DNA of 64,000 nt from Blautia sp. SC05B48 (GCF_005848555.1 NZ_CP040518.1:1859001-1923000), one strand, 5' to 3'. Numbered from the stretch's first letter, positions 1 through 10,312 are shown. The notes: generated from the sequence alone by a model not told the origin. Made by a program: numbers and translations.

Positions 1-5
1 TAATA

Positions 6-14
6 TGTTATAAT
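6..14 (+). promoter_or_regulatory. extended -10 promoter of hpf
   Basis: A TGnTATAAT extended -10 box (TATAAT at 9-14) lies 32 bp upstream of the hpf start. The -35 region is outside the window. Confidence 0.6.
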
Positions 15-46
15 AGCAACATAAAACAGCAAAGGGGATGGAAGTC

Positions 47-574
47 ATGAAATTTATTATTAGTGGAAAGAATATAGCAGTAACCGAAGGACTTAAAACA
101 GCTGTTGAGGACAAGCTTGGTAAACTTGAAAGGTATTTCACTCCTGAAACTGAGATTTCAGTAACCTTAAGCGTTGAGAAGGATCGCCAGAAGATCGAGG
201 TAACGATCCCTGTGAAAGGTAACATTATCCGTTCCGAGCAGGTAAGCAACGATATGTATGTATCCATCGATCTGGTTGAAGAGGTAATTGAGCGTCAGCT
301 TCGTAAATACAAGAACAAGATCGTTGACAAGCAGCAGGAATCCACAAACTTCCAGAAGGCATACCTTGATAAGGATTATGAAGAGGATGAGGAAGTTAAG
401 ATCATCCGTACCAAGAAATTTGGGATCAAACCAATGTATCCGGAAGATGCATGCGTACAGATGGAGCTTCTCGGACATAATTTCTTTGTATTCTTTAATG
501 CTGAGACAGAGCAGGTTAACGTAGTTTATAAACGTAAAGGAAATACTTACGGACTGATCGAACCAGAGTTCTGA
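47..574 (+). CDS. hpf: ribosome hibernation-promoting factor, long form
   Basis: Long-form HPF/RaiA (175 aa) binds idle 70S ribosomes and dimerises them into inactive 100S particles in stationary phase. The N-terminal S30AE ribosome-binding domain spans about residues 1-100. The C-terminal dimerisation domain (about 118-175, with VKIIRTKKF and KPMYPEDA) marks the long Gram-positive form. The ATG at 47 is preferred over the in-frame ATG at 38 because AAAGGGG at 31-37 is correctly spaced only from 47. It is followed by its own terminator, so it is monocistronic, a few kb upstream of secA. Confidence 0.95.
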   Translation: MKFIISGKNIAVTEGLKTAVEDKLGKLERYFTPETEISVTLSVEKDRQKIEVTIPVKGNIIRSEQVSNDMYVSIDLVEEVIERQLRKYKNKIVDKQQESTNFQKAYLDKDYEEDEEVKIIRTKKFGIKPMYPEDACVQMELLGHNFFVFFNAETEQVNVVYKRKGNTYGLIEPEF

Positions 575-610
575 TAGGGGATTTTATTATCACAACTGAA
601 TATTGAATGG

Positions 611-659
611 AAGGCTCCGGGAATCTGTGTGAGAAATCGGCAGGTTTCCGGAGCCTTTT
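611..659 (+). terminator. terminator after hpf
   Basis: AAGGCTCCGG pairs with CCGGAGCCTT across a ~25-nt loop and is followed by TTTTA. Confidence 0.75.
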
Positions 660-689
660 ATGTCACAGCAAAATCAGGCTTCTTTTCTG

Positions 690-718
690 TTGCAAGCAAT
701 AGGGGAGAACTATATAAT
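690..718 (+). promoter_or_regulatory. sigma-A-type promoter of the 748-1617 gene
   Basis: TTGCAA (690-695), 17-bp spacer, TATAAT (713-718). Confidence 0.65.
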
Positions 719-747
719 GAAGACATATGCGAAAGGAGGAAGGGGAA

Positions 748-1617
748 ATGAAAAAGAAGCTTCCTGTGGTAATCTTAAGTGCAGCTCTTGGCATGACCAT
801 GATACCGGCTACCTGTATGGCAGCGGAATTTAACAGTGGTGACACCACAAAAGAACAGACTGTGGAGGACCTGGAACTGATTTCCGGAGAAAACAATACA
901 AAGGATTCCCAAAAGTCAGAAATACAATGGACAGGATTTAAATGGGACAGCTATTCCCAGGCAGAAATAACGCTTACGTCAGTCGTTAACGGTGTCTGCT
1001 ATTATAAATGGGCAGAGCGAGGGGACGACGGAAATTCCCAGGTACCTCAGATCGAGACCGGAAATACCGTGAATGATGAGGTTTTGATCAGTGAGGATGA
1101 AGAGTTCGGGATCACACTTGCAGACCTGGATACAGACCAGGCAGTTGATCTGTATATCCAGATTGAGGATGAGAAGGGGAAATTAAGTGATCTGAAGCGG
1201 ATGGAACTGGATCAGGACAGCCGCCCGGCGAAAAAAACAGATTCTGCAAAAAAACATAAAGCAGCCAAACCAAAGGCGGAGGACAGTACGGTAGAGGGGC
1301 TGGATTCTCCTCTGAAATTCTATCCGGATACATTTTACGATTTTAAGGTTATCGGTGCAGGTACCGATAATGAAGATCCGGAAAACGGAGACATTAAGTG
1401 GGTGCCTGTTTACTGGAGTACATCTGCGAATCCGAATTCCAACCGGATCCGGAGCACCTGGAAGATCGGTTCCAAGGAAGGAATCGACCAGGAGGGAACA
1501 TTTAATCTGTATGTTTTCTTCCGCAAATATACCTGCAAGGATTCCAAATGGCAGTCTACGGATAAGATACAGTCTGTACAGTACAAGTTTCAGTCAGCCT
1601 CACTTTCTGAAAAATAA
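748..1617 (+). CDS. secreted protein, paralogue of the next gene
   Basis: A 289-aa exported protein of unknown function. The start at 748 is chosen because AAAGGAGG at 732-739 fits it and not the ATG at 727. A typical signal peptide (KKK, hydrophobic core, cleavage near MAAEF) is followed by a ~75-residue module beginning IQWTGFKW with CYYKWAERG, and a second module beginning VEGLDSPLKF with the motif WVPVYWSTS. Both modules recur in the same order in the next gene, so the two are tandem paralogues. No catalytic motif or anchor is visible, so it is probably released or loosely wall-associated. Confidence 0.75.
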   Translation: MKKKLPVVILSAALGMTMIPATCMAAEFNSGDTTKEQTVEDLELISGENNTKDSQKSEIQWTGFKWDSYSQAEITLTSVVNGVCYYKWAERGDDGNSQVPQIETGNTVNDEVLISEDEEFGITLADLDTDQAVDLYIQIEDEKGKLSDLKRMELDQDSRPAKKTDSAKKHKAAKPKAEDSTVEGLDSPLKFYPDTFYDFKVIGAGTDNEDPENGDIKWVPVYWSTSANPNSNRIRSTWKIGSKEGIDQEGTFNLYVFFRKYTCKDSKWQSTDKIQSVQYKFQSASLSEK

Positions 1618-1687
1618 TATTGTGTAGAGTGCGAATATCTCCTTGACATAATAAATATGTAACACATGGAGAAAAGGAGGAAGGTAA

Positions 1688-3457
1688 ATGAAGAAAAAAG
1701 TTCTGGCGCTTTTTTTAAGTGCCGCGCTTTGTGTGACGGTGCTTCCGGCAACCGGTATGGCTGCAGAGTTTGGCAGCGGTGATGCAGAAATCGTAGAAAA
1801 TGCTGCTGACAGCCAGGAGATGTTTTCCGCAGAGGAAACTACAGAGCCTATGGGAGAGACCGGGCAGCCTGCAGAAGACAGTGAGGATATTTCTGAGGGA
1901 ACTGTGGATAACTCTTCCGGTGTAATCATGGAAGATGTGGAAAATACGGAAAATGCGGAGAACAGCGAGGATGCTTTCGGCGAAGCTGAGGAAGGAGTTT
2001 CAGAAGAAATCTCCAGTGAGGATGATCCGGAAGTATTATTGACAGAACTGATACCTGAGGAAGCCGGAGACAGTATGGAAGAAGAAACCGCAGAAGCTAC
2101 GTCAACGTCAGATCCGGAGCTGACAGTGGCACCGGCAGCGGATCCGGAGCCGACAGTGACACCGACAGAGATTCAGGAACCGACAGTGACACCAACACCG
2201 GTGCCCAAAATAAACGTAAAATGGACCGGAGAAAAATGGGTAAGCCGCAGTTCTGTAAACGTGACACTGCAAGTTGATGCAAACGGAGCCTGTTACTACA
2301 AAGCTGCAGCGAGAAAAAAGGACGGAACATCTGATGTTCCGAGGATTGATACGGGAAACTCTCGTGTGTTGGTTACTGCAAACAGAAGCTTTGTGATATA
2401 TCTTAAGAATCTGGATACAGAGAAAGAATTTGATCTGTATCTTAAGATACTGGGTTCAGATGGAAGAACCAGCAGACTGAAAAAATTAAAGCTGAATTAC
2501 GGGGGGACCCGTCCGAAATATGATGTGACGCCGACACCAACCTATACACCTTTTATACCGGATGTCAAAGAAAGTTTTGTAAGAGGTCTGGATTCTCCGC
2601 TGGAATTTACTCCGAATAAATATTATAATTTTACCGTGACCGGCGCGGGAACTACAAATTCAAATCCCGGGCCTGGAGACGTGAAGTGGGTGCCGGTTTA
2701 CTGGAGTACTTCACCAAATCCAACCGATAACAGGAAGAATACTACATGGCGGATCGGATCTGCCAAAGGAATAAATAAAGCCGCAACTTATAACATGTAT
2801 ATCTTTTTTCAGAAGTATGTTTATCAGAAATCTGCATGGGAAAAGACTGACGAAGTACAGTCAGCCGTATACCAGTTCCGGTCCGCGGCCTTGACAACTG
2901 TAAAGCTTACCACTCCCGGGCTATCCGGTACTTCCAACAGCCCTGCCGGCATCATCTTCAAATGGAAAAAAGCTGCAAATGCTTCCGGCTATAAGATATA
3001 TCGAAGGACCGGAAACAGCAGCAAGTGGGTCAATATCGCTACCGTAAGCGGAAGCAATACGCTGGTCTACACAGACGGATCAGTAAAAGCAGGAACCATG
3101 TATACCTATACAGTCCGCGCATACAAAGGCTCTGCTTTAAGTGCTTATAACAAAAACGGCAGCAGGATCGTCCGCCTGACAGCTCCGGTGCAGTACAAAC
3201 CGTCCAGCAAGGCTTCCGGGAAGCTGACTGTCCGCTGGAAAAAAGCAGCTGGCGCTTCCAGCTATCAGATCCAGTATGCGGCATCAAGGTCCATGAGAGG
3301 GTCCAGGACAGTGTCTACCAGTGCACTGACCCGAACACTTTCCGGTTTGAAAAAGGGAAGCACCTGCTATGTTCGTATCCGTTCCTGTAAAAAAGTAAAC
3401 GGAAAGGCATATTATGGTACCTGGAGCAGTGTAAAAAATGCAAAAGTAAGGAAATAA
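1688..3457 (+). CDS. secreted fibronectin type III-like protein
   Basis: A 589-aa exported protein starting after AAAAGGAGG at 1674-1682. Order: signal peptide (1-26), a long acidic Glu/Thr-rich segment with Pro-Thr repeats (about 30-170), the two modules shared with the upstream paralogue (about 174-270 with CYYKAAARK, and 297-397 with WVPVYWSTS), then two fibronectin type III-like repeats (about 408-495 and 498-588) typical of clostridial surface proteins. There is no LPXTG motif. Probably a cell-surface or matrix protein; ligand unknown. The extra C-terminal repeats and acidic linker distinguish it from its paralogue. Confidence 0.75.
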   Translation: MKKKVLALFLSAALCVTVLPATGMAAEFGSGDAEIVENAADSQEMFSAEETTEPMGETGQPAEDSEDISEGTVDNSSGVIMEDVENTENAENSEDAFGEAEEGVSEEISSEDDPEVLLTELIPEEAGDSMEEETAEATSTSDPELTVAPAADPEPTVTPTEIQEPTVTPTPVPKINVKWTGEKWVSRSSVNVTLQVDANGACYYKAAARKKDGTSDVPRIDTGNSRVLVTANRSFVIYLKNLDTEKEFDLYLKILGSDGRTSRLKKLKLNYGGTRPKYDVTPTPTYTPFIPDVKESFVRGLDSPLEFTPNKYYNFTVTGAGTTNSNPGPGDVKWVPVYWSTSPNPTDNRKNTTWRIGSAKGINKAATYNMYIFFQKYVYQKSAWEKTDEVQSAVYQFRSAALTTVKLTTPGLSGTSNSPAGIIFKWKKAANASGYKIYRRTGNSSKWVNIATVSGSNTLVYTDGSVKAGTMYTYTVRAYKGSALSAYNKNGSRIVRLTAPVQYKPSSKASGKLTVRWKKAAGASSYQIQYAASRSMRGSRTVSTSALTRTLSGLKKGSTCYVRIRSCKKVNGKAYYGTWSSVKNAKVRK

Positions 3458-3464
3458 GATCTGT

Positions 3465-3510
3465 AATATCCCGCGGGATCCTCGAAAACAGGATCCTATG
3501 CGGGATATTT
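3465..3510 (+). terminator. terminator after the FnIII-like gene
   Basis: AATATCCCGCGGGATCCT pairs with AGGATCC-TAT-GCGGGATATT around a 7-nt loop, followed by a T-rich run. Confidence 0.75.
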
Positions 3511-3548
3511 TCTGTTGTTCCTGACATGATTTGTTAAATAATTGTTCA

Positions 3549-3577
3549 TTGTTTTTATAACAGGAAAGTGGTAGAAT
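3549..3577 (+). promoter_or_regulatory. promoter of secA
   Basis: TTGTTT (3549-3554), 17-bp spacer ending in an extended TGG, then TAGAAT (3572-3577), about 110 bp upstream of secA. Confidence 0.55.
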
Positions 3578-3689
3578 ATATACCATATGTGATCCAGTAT
3601 AACGGATATCAACAGAGAACTGGAATGATCCCAAATTGGACAGATCAGAGACAGCAGTCTTATTCGAATAAAATGATTGGAGCAGAAAC

Positions 3690-6269
3690 ATGAATGTTTT
3701 TTCAAAAGTATTTGGAACCCGCAGCCAGCGTGAGGTAAAACGTATCATGCCGCTGGTTGAAAAAACCGAGAGCTATCAGTCTCAGATGCAGCAGCTTACT
3801 GATGAGCAGTTACGAGACAAGACAAGAGAATATAAGAAACGTCTTGCAGAAGGTGCAACACTGGATGATCTTCTTCCGGAGGCATTTGCCACTGTACGTG
3901 AGGCAGCCAAGCGTGTACTTGGAATGGAGCATTACCGGGTACAGATCATCGGTGGTATCATCCTTCATCAGGGCCGTATCGCCGAGATGAAAACAGGTGA
4001 AGGTAAAACTCTTGTTTCCACACTTCCTGCATACCTGAATGCCCTTGAGGGAAAAGGTGTCCACATCGTAACCGTCAACGACTACCTGGCAAAACGAGAT
4101 GCCGAGTGGATGGGTAAGGTTCACGAGTTCCTTGGCCTGACCGTAGGCGTGGTACTTAACGACATGAAGCCGGAAGAGCGCCGTGCAGCATACGGATGTG
4201 ATATCACATACGTAACAAACAACGAACTTGGATTTGATTATCTTCGTGACAACATGGTCATCTATAAAGAACAGCTTGTTCAGAGAGATCTTCACTACTG
4301 TATCATCGATGAGATCGACTCTGTTCTGATCGATGAGGCACGTACACCTCTGATCATTTCCGGACAGAGCGGCAAGTCCACCAAGCTTTATGAAGTGTGC
4401 GATATCCTTGCACAGCAGCTGGAGCGTGGTGAGGCCAGCCATGAAATGACCAAGATGGCAGCCATCATGGGTGAGGAGGTTATCGAGACCGGTGACTTCG
4501 TCGTAAATGAGAAGGACAAGATCGTCAACCTTACCGAGCAGGGTATCAAGAAGGTTGAGAAATTCTTTAATATCGAGAACCTGGCAGATCCGGAAAACCT
4601 GGAAATCCAGCACAACATCATCCTTGCACTTCGTGCACATAATCTGATGCATAAGGATCAGGATTATGTTGTAAAAGATGACGAGATCCTTATCGTTGAT
4701 GAGTTTACCGGACGTATCATGCCGGGCCGTCGTTACTCCGATGGTCTTCATCAGGCGATCGAGGCGAAAGAGCATGTGAAGGTTAAAAGAGAGAGTAAGA
4801 CTCTTGCAACCATTACCTTCCAGAACTTTTTCAACAAATATGACAAAAAAGGCGGTATGACTGGTACAGCTCTTACCGAGGAAAAAGAGTTCCGCGATAT
4901 CTACGGCATGGACGTTGTAGAGATCCCGACCAACCGCGTGGTACAGCGTAAAGACCTTGACGATGCCGTTTACATGACAAAGAAAGAGAAATTCAACGCC
5001 GTTGTAGAGGCAGTTAAGGAAGCTCACGCAAAACATCAGCCGGTATTGGTTGGTACGATCACCATCGAGACTTCCGAGCTTCTCAGCAGAATGCTGAAGA
5101 GAGAGGGAATCCCCCACAACGTATTGAATGCCAAGTTCCATGAGCTTGAGGCTGAGATCGTAGCTCAGGCAGGACAGGCAGATGCCGTTACCATCGCGAC
5201 CAACATGGCAGGTCGTGGTACCGATATCAAGCTTGATGATGTGGCAAGAGAGGCCGGTGGTTTGAAGATCATCGGTACCGAGCGTCATGAGTCAAGACGT
5301 ATCGATAACCAGCTCCGTGGACGTTCCGGACGACAGGGAGATCCGGGTGAATCTCGTTTCTACATTTCCCTTGAGGATGATCTGATGCGTCTGTTCGGTT
5401 CCGAGAGATTGATGAAGGTGTTCACATCCCTTGGTGTTGAGGAGAATGAGCAGATTGAGCACAAGATGCTTTCCAATGCCATCGAGAAAGCCCAGGAGAA
5501 GATCGAGTTCAACAACTTTGGTATCCGTAAAAATCTTCTCGACTATGACCAGGTTAACAATGAGCAGAGAGAGATCATCTACGAGGAGCGCCGCCAGGTA
5601 CTTGACGGTGAGAATATGCGTGATGCCATCTACAAGATGATCACAGATATCGTAGACAGCATGACAGACATGTGCTTCTCCGATGATATGGATTCTTCTG
5701 AGTGGGATCTTGATGAGTTCAATACTGCGATCACTCCGATCATCCCGATCCATCCGCTGACCGCTGAGAAGGTAAAAGGCCATAAGAAAGACGAGATCAA
5801 GCACATTGTGAAGGAAGAGGCTGTGAAGCTTTATGAAGCAAAAGAGGCTGAGTTCCCGGAACCGGAGCAGCTTCGTGAGCTTGAGCGAGTTGTCCTTCTG
5901 AAATGCATCGACAGCAAATGGATGGATCATATCGATGATATGGAAATGCTCCGTCAGGGTATCGGTCTGATGGCGTATGGCCAGAGAGATCCGGTTGTTG
6001 AGTACAAGATGAACGCATTCGAGATGTTTAACAGCATGATCAGCTCTATTCAGGAAGACACTGTACGTATGCTGTATCATGTTCATGTAGAGCAGAAGAT
6101 TGAGCGTGAGCAGGTTGCTAAGGTAACCGGCACAAACAAAGATGACAGCGCAGGCCCGAAGAAACCGGTTCAGCGAAAAGAAGATAAAGTATATCCGAAT
6201 GATCCGTGCCCATGCGGAAGCGGCAAGAAATACAAACAGTGCTGCGGACGCAAGGCTGCCAAGATCTGA
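3690..6269 (+). CDS. secA: preprotein translocase ATPase SecA
   Basis: The ATPase that pushes Sec-dependent preproteins through SecYEG. 859 aa, the usual length for one complete SecA. Walker A GEGKT is at about 102-106, the DEAD-like [14 protein letters not shown] follows near 210, and the helicase domain carries GRGTDIKL and [11 protein letters not shown]. The C-terminus has the zinc-binding SEC-C motif [13 protein letters not shown]. Start at 3690 is preceded by GGAG. Monocistronic: own promoter and a strong terminator. Confidence 0.97.
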   Translation: MNVFSKVFGTRSQREVKRIMPLVEKTESYQSQMQQLTDEQLRDKTREYKKRLAEGATLDDLLPEAFATVREAAKRVLGMEHYRVQIIGGIILHQGRIAEMKTGEGKTLVSTLPAYLNALEGKGVHIVTVNDYLAKRDAEWMGKVHEFLGLTVGVVLNDMKPEERRAAYGCDITYVTNNELGFDYLRDNMVIYKEQLVQRDLHYCIIDEIDSVLIDEARTPLIISGQSGKSTKLYEVCDILAQQLERGEASHEMTKMAAIMGEEVIETGDFVVNEKDKIVNLTEQGIKKVEKFFNIENLADPENLEIQHNIILALRAHNLMHKDQDYVVKDDEILIVDEFTGRIMPGRRYSDGLHQAIEAKEHVKVKRESKTLATITFQNFFNKYDKKGGMTGTALTEEKEFRDIYGMDVVEIPTNRVVQRKDLDDAVYMTKKEKFNAVVEAVKEAHAKHQPVLVGTITIETSELLSRMLKREGIPHNVLNAKFHELEAEIVAQAGQADAVTIATNMAGRGTDIKLDDVAREAGGLKIIGTERHESRRIDNQLRGRSGRQGDPGESRFYISLEDDLMRLFGSERLMKVFTSLGVEENEQIEHKMLSNAIEKAQEKIEFNNFGIRKNLLDYDQVNNEQREIIYEERRQVLDGENMRDAIYKMITDIVDSMTDMCFSDDMDSSEWDLDEFNTAITPIIPIHPLTAEKVKGHKKDEIKHIVKEEAVKLYEAKEAEFPEPEQLRELERVVLLKCIDSKWMDHIDDMEMLRQGIGLMAYGQRDPVVEYKMNAFEMFNSMISSIQEDTVRMLYHVHVEQKIEREQVAKVTGTNKDDSAGPKKPVQRKEDKVYPNDPCPCGSGKKYKQCCGRKAAKI

Positions 6270-6280
6270 GAAGGAAGATA

Positions 6281-6320
6281 AAAATAGTCTCACCCAGATG
6301 ATGCGGTGGGGCTATTTTTT
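6281..6320 (+). terminator. terminator after secA
   Basis: AAAATAGTCTCACC pairs with GGTGGGGCTATTTT around a 10-nt loop, with a T run. Confidence 0.85.
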
Positions 6321-6423
6321 CTGGGATTTCTGTTACACAGGAACAGAGTACAGCGAATATTAATCATCCTGCGTCAATATAGCAGATACTTAATTTTCGA
6401 TGTAAGAGAAGGGACATGATAAT

Positions 6424-7257
6424 ATGGCAATTATAAAAACTGCAATTCTTCAGACACATGTATATACTGATAAATTTCGCAACATCACCCAGGCGGCAGA
6501 ACTTCTTGCCAGCCCGGAGCTTCAGGGGATCGATCTGGCAGTCCTGCCCGAAATGTTCTGCTGTCCTTACGAAAATAAATACTTTCCGGAATATGCCGAA
6601 ACTGAGGGCGGAGATACCTGGGAAAAATGTTCCCGACTGGCGGCAGAACACAGGCTTTATCTTATAGCCGGAAGCATGCCGGAGAGAGATGAAGCCGGCC
6701 ATATTTATAACACTTCTTATGTCTTTGACAAAAATGGTCATCAGATCGGTAAGCACCGGAAGATGCATCTTTTTGATATTGATGTAAAAGGCGGTCAGTA
6801 TTTTAAAGAATCCGATACTCTGACACCAGGAGACCAGGTGACGGTTTTTGACACAGAATTTGGAAAGATAGGCCTTTGCATCTGCTACGACTTTCGTTTC
6901 CCGGAGCTTGCCAGGCTGATGGTGGACGAAGGTGCCCAGGTGATCATCGTGCCGGCTGCTTTTAACATGACCACAGGTCCGCTGCACTGGGAGCTGATGT
7001 TCCGCCAGAGAGCCGTGGACAATCAAGTATATACTATCGGAGCTGCACCTGCCAGAGACCTGAACGCCGGATATCATTCCTGGGGCCATTCCATTGCCGT
7101 AGATCCCTGGGGAAAAGTCCTCATGGAGATGGATGAGAAGCTGGCTGTGAAGGTTGTGGAACTGGAACTGGACGAGGTAAAAAAAGTCCGGGAGCAGCTG
7201 CCGCTTCTGAAGCACAGGAGAGGGGATATTTACGCCCTGACCACGTTTTCGTTGTAA
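6424..7257 (+). CDS. carbon-nitrogen hydrolase, Nit2/omega-amidase-like
   Basis: 277 aa, nitrilase superfamily. The Glu-Lys-Cys triad is visible: Glu in LAVLPEMFCC, Lys in KHRKMHLFDID, Cys in LCICYDFRFPE. The overall pattern, including HLFDID and CYDFRFPELARL, fits the Nit2 branch, which removes the amide from alpha-ketoglutaramate or ketosuccinamate (metabolite repair after glutamine transamination). The exact substrate is an inference. It stands alone between secA and prfB. Confidence 0.85.
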   Translation: MAIIKTAILQTHVYTDKFRNITQAAELLASPELQGIDLAVLPEMFCCPYENKYFPEYAETEGGDTWEKCSRLAAEHRLYLIAGSMPERDEAGHIYNTSYVFDKNGHQIGKHRKMHLFDIDVKGGQYFKESDTLTPGDQVTVFDTEFGKIGLCICYDFRFPELARLMVDEGAQVIIVPAAFNMTTGPLHWELMFRQRAVDNQVYTIGAAPARDLNAGYHSWGHSIAVDPWGKVLMEMDEKLAVKVVELELDEVKKVREQLPLLKHRRGDIYALTTFSL

Positions 7258-7330
7258 TTTTTATGTCCATATGGTATTGTATAAGACAGGCAGGAAATCC
7301 TGTATCAATATATAGAAAGAAGGTGAAGCT

Positions 7331-8450
7331 GTGGTTGAGTTAGATCAGTTCAAGAGTATTCTTGCAACATACACAGAGCCATTAGTGGAAGTGAGGGATT
7401 CACTTTGACCTCGCTAACAAAGAGCAGAAGGTCGAAGAATTAGAGCGCGAGATGGAAGCGCCTGATTTCTGGGATAATGCGGAAGCATCCCAGATGAAGA
7501 TGAAACAGTTAAAGAGTCTCAAGGACGATATTGAGACATACCATAATCTGGAAACACAGATGGAAGATATGGAAACCATGATCGAGATGGGGTACGAGGA
7601 GAATGATCCTGAGATCGTCCCTGAGATCCAGGAAATGCTGGACGAGTTCCAGGCAAGTTTTGACAGCATCCGTGTGAAGACACTTCTTTCCGGAGAGTAC
7701 GACGGAGAGAATGCCATCATCAAGCTGAACGCAGGAGCCGGCGGTACAGAAGCCTGTGACTGGTGCGGAATGCTTTACCGTATGTACAGCAGATGGGCGG
7801 AGAAGAAAGGCTTTGCGCTGGAAGTACTGGATTACCTTGACGGTGATGAGGCCGGTGTGAAATCTGTAACCTTCCAGGTGAACGGAGAGAACGCCTACGG
7901 TTATCTGAAATCCGAGAAGGGTGTTCATCGTCTTGTACGTATTTCCCCGTTTAATGCAGCAGGAAAGAGACAGACCTCTTTTGTATCCTGCGATGTTATG
8001 CCGGATATCAAGAAGGATCTGGACGTTGAGATCAATGATGACGATATCCGTATCGATACCTACCGAAGCAGTGGTGCCGGCGGACAGCATATCAACAAGA
8101 CCTCCTCTGCGATCCGTATCACCCATTTTCCGACAGGAATCGTGGTACAGTGCCAGAATGAACGTTCTCAGCACATGAACAAGGATAAGGCTATGCAGAT
8201 GCTGAAGGCCAAGCTGTATATGCTGAAACAGCAGGAAGCTGAGGAGAAGCTTTCCGGCATTCGAGGCGAAGTGACAGATATCGGCTGGGGAAACCAGATC
8301 CGTTCCTATGTCCTGCAGCCATACACCATGGTAAAAGACCATAGAACCAATGAAGAAACCGGTAATGTTGACGCAGTTCTGGACGGCGGTATTGACATTT
8401 TTATCAATGCATACCTGAAATGGATCGCGCTGGCGAAAAAGAAAGAATAA
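7331..8450 (+). CDS. prfB: peptide chain release factor 2, with programmed +1 frameshift
   Basis: Releases peptides at UGA and UAA codons. Translation starts at GTG 7331 (AAGGTG at 7319-7324), reads 25 codons to an in-frame TGA at 7406-7408, and shifts +1 to continue from GAC at 7407, giving 372 aa. The recoding site has the classic parts: AGG at 7394, nine nt before CTT-TGA-C. After the shift the protein has the RF2 stop-recognition SPF motif (RISPFNAAGK) and the catalytic GGQ (SSGAGGQHINK). The coding join is 7331-7405 plus 7407-8450. An annotation starting at the internal ATG 7452 would lose about 40 residues. Confidence 0.95.
7394..7409 (+). promoter_or_regulatory. prfB frameshift/autoregulatory site
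   Basis: SD-like AGGG, then CTT TGA C. Low RF2 lets the ribosome slip from CTT to TTT, so RF2 controls its own synthesis (established for prfB). Confidence 0.9.
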
Positions 8451-8480
8451 CATTACTGTCACGGAACCCCATAAAGACAG

Positions 8481-8527
8481 AGAAAAGGACTCCGCAGGCA
8501 AAAAAAGCGCTTGTGGAGTTTCTTTTA
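8481..8527 (+). terminator. terminator after prfB
   Basis: AGAAAAGGACTCCGCAGGC pairs, with one bulge, with GCGCTTGTGGAGTTTCTTTT. Confidence 0.65.
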
Positions 8528-8622
8528 TTATGATAATATATCTCTTGTACAAAAACAGTTGTCTTTATGAAACGGACAGGGGGCTGCTGGCCACAGTGTG
8601 AACAGCAGTCAGAGAGGTTACT

Positions 8623-9075
8623 ATGCAGAAACAGGTTGAAAAGAAAAAATACTATGTAGTAAGAGAACGGGCAGTGCCGGAAGTACTTCTCAAGGTGGTT
8701 GAGGCCAAGAGACTGCTGGAATCCAAACGGGTGGCTACTGTTCAGGAAGCTGCTGAAAGGACCGGGATCAGCCGCAGTTCTTTTTACAAATATAAGGACG
8801 ATATTTTTCCTTTCCACGAGGAGACCAAGGGAAAGACCATCACCTTTATCATTCAGATGGACGATGAGCCGGGGCTTTTATCAATGGTGCTGCAGACGAT
8901 TGCCCGTTTTCACGGTAATATCCTGACCATACATCAGAGTATTCCAATTAACGGAGTCGCAACACTGACGCTGAGCGTTGACATCCTTCCGGGAGAAGGC
9001 GACGCAGAGGCTATGGTGGAGGATATTGAGCAGAGAGACGGTATACACTATTTGAAAATTTTAGGCAGGGAGTAA
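8623..9075 (+). CDS. ACT domain-containing protein, UPF0735/PheB-like
   Basis: 150 aa. The N-terminal ~65 residues contain a helix-turn-helix-like segment (TVQEAAERTGISRSSFYKY). The C-terminal ~75 residues form an ACT domain (TFIIQMDDEPGLLSMVLQTI), a fold that senses small molecules, usually amino acids. The stop is 4 bp before hom, and lysC follows, so it heads an aspartate-family amino-acid operon. A regulatory role sensing an end product such as threonine is likely but not shown. Start at 8623 is preceded by AGAGAGG. Confidence 0.85.
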   Translation: MQKQVEKKKYYVVRERAVPEVLLKVVEAKRLLESKRVATVQEAAERTGISRSSFYKYKDDIFPFHEETKGKTITFIIQMDDEPGLLSMVLQTIARFHGNILTIHQSIPINGVATLTLSVDILPGEGDAEAMVEDIEQRDGIHYLKILGRE

Positions 9076-9079
9076 GCAT

Positions 9080-10291
9080 ATGATAAACATAGCAGTATTA
9101 GGCTACGGTACAGTAGGAAGCGGAGTTGTTGAAGTCATCAACACCAATCATGAGAGCATTAACAAGAGAGCCGGAGATGAGATCAACATCAAATACGTTC
9201 TTGACTTAAGAGATTTCCCGGGAGATCCGGTTGAGAAAGTTCTGGTTCATGATTATGAAGTGATCGTAAACGATCCGGAGGTAGATATTGTTGTTGAGGT
9301 TATGGGCGGAATCGAGCCGGCTTATACTTTTGTAAAAAGAGCGCTTCAGGCAGGAAAGAGCGTAAGCACATCCAATAAGGCCCTGGTAGCCAAGCATGGT
9401 TCCGAGCTTATGGAGATCGCAAAAGAAAAAAATATCAACTTCCTTTTTGAGGCAAGCTGCGGCGGCGGTATCCCGATCATCCGTGCACTGAATTCTTCAT
9501 TGACAGCAGATGAGATCGATGAGATCACAGGAATCCTTAACGGAACCACAAACTACATGCTTTACAAGATGAGCACAGAGAACTGTGATTTTGATACGGT
9601 TCTGAAGGAAGCCCAGGCAAAGGGCTATGCAGAGGCAGATCCGACTGCAGATGTAGGAGGTGCTGACGCATGCCGTAAGATCGCCATCCTTTCTTCACTT
9701 GCATACGGAAAATTCCTGAATTACGAGGATATTTATACAGAGGGAATCACAAAGATCACACCGGCAGATATGGAATATGCAAAAGAGCTTGGCATGACCA
9801 TCAAGCTTCTTGCCACAAGCCGCAGGATCGGAGATTCTTTCTATGCAATGGTAGCGCCGTTCCTGGTAGGTCAGAGCAGCCCGCTTTACAGTGTAAATGA
9901 TGTGTTTAATGCAGTATTTGTGCACGGAAACGTTCTTGGAGATGCCATGTTCTACGGAAGCGGAGCAGGTAAGCTTCCGACTGCAAGTGCAGTAGTTGCA
10001 GATGTTGTGGATGAAGCAAAGCATCTCCACAGAAATATTATGACAAACTGGAGCAGCTATGCCCTGAAGCTTATGGATATGGATGAAGTTGAGGGACGTT
10101 TCTTCGTACGTGTGTCTGATACTACTATGGATGAAGTGGAAAAAGCTTTTGGTGATGTACAGACCATTGAGCCGGATGACCTTCCGGACGAATTCGGATT
10201 TATCACACCGGTGATGAAGCAGGCTGAATATTATGAGAAGATCAGCAAGCTTACCGGAAAAGTACTGGCAATGATCCGTGTAAAGGATTGA
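9080..10291 (+). CDS. hom: homoserine dehydrogenase
   Basis: 403 aa. NAD(P)-dependent reduction of aspartate semialdehyde to homoserine, the branch point to threonine and methionine. N-terminal Rossmann fold with GYGTVGSGV at about 8-16, catalytic region GILNGTTNYML, and the family signature around AKGYAEADPTADVGG. A C-terminal ACT-like tail (from about 340) suggests threonine feedback. AGGGAG at 9068 overlaps the end of the upstream ACT gene. Confidence 0.95.
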   Translation: MINIAVLGYGTVGSGVVEVINTNHESINKRAGDEINIKYVLDLRDFPGDPVEKVLVHDYEVIVNDPEVDIVVEVMGGIEPAYTFVKRALQAGKSVSTSNKALVAKHGSELMEIAKEKNINFLFEASCGGGIPIIRALNSSLTADEIDEITGILNGTTNYMLYKMSTENCDFDTVLKEAQAKGYAEADPTADVGGADACRKIAILSSLAYGKFLNYEDIYTEGITKITPADMEYAKELGMTIKLLATSRRIGDSFYAMVAPFLVGQSSPLYSVNDVFNAVFVHGNVLGDAMFYGSGAGKLPTASAVVADVVDEAKHLHRNIMTNWSSYALKLMDMDEVEGRFFVRVSDTTMDEVEKAFGDVQTIEPDDLPDEFGFITPVMKQAEYYEKISKLTGKVLAMIRVKD

Positions 10292-10312
10292 TGCCGAAGG
10301 GAAGAAAAGAAC

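Noticed and set aside
3284-3748. 154-aa minus-strand frame over the secA promoter region
   Set aside because: Covers a terminator and promoter; shadow frame with no support.
3810-5288. 492-aa open frame on the minus strand opposite secA
   Set aside because: Mirror frame of a highly conserved gene; no ribosome site, and the protein lacks any known pattern.
7452-8450. prfB beginning at the internal ATG 7452
   Set aside because: The GTG at 7331 with ribosome site and frameshift signal gives the full N-terminus, as in all RF2 proteins.
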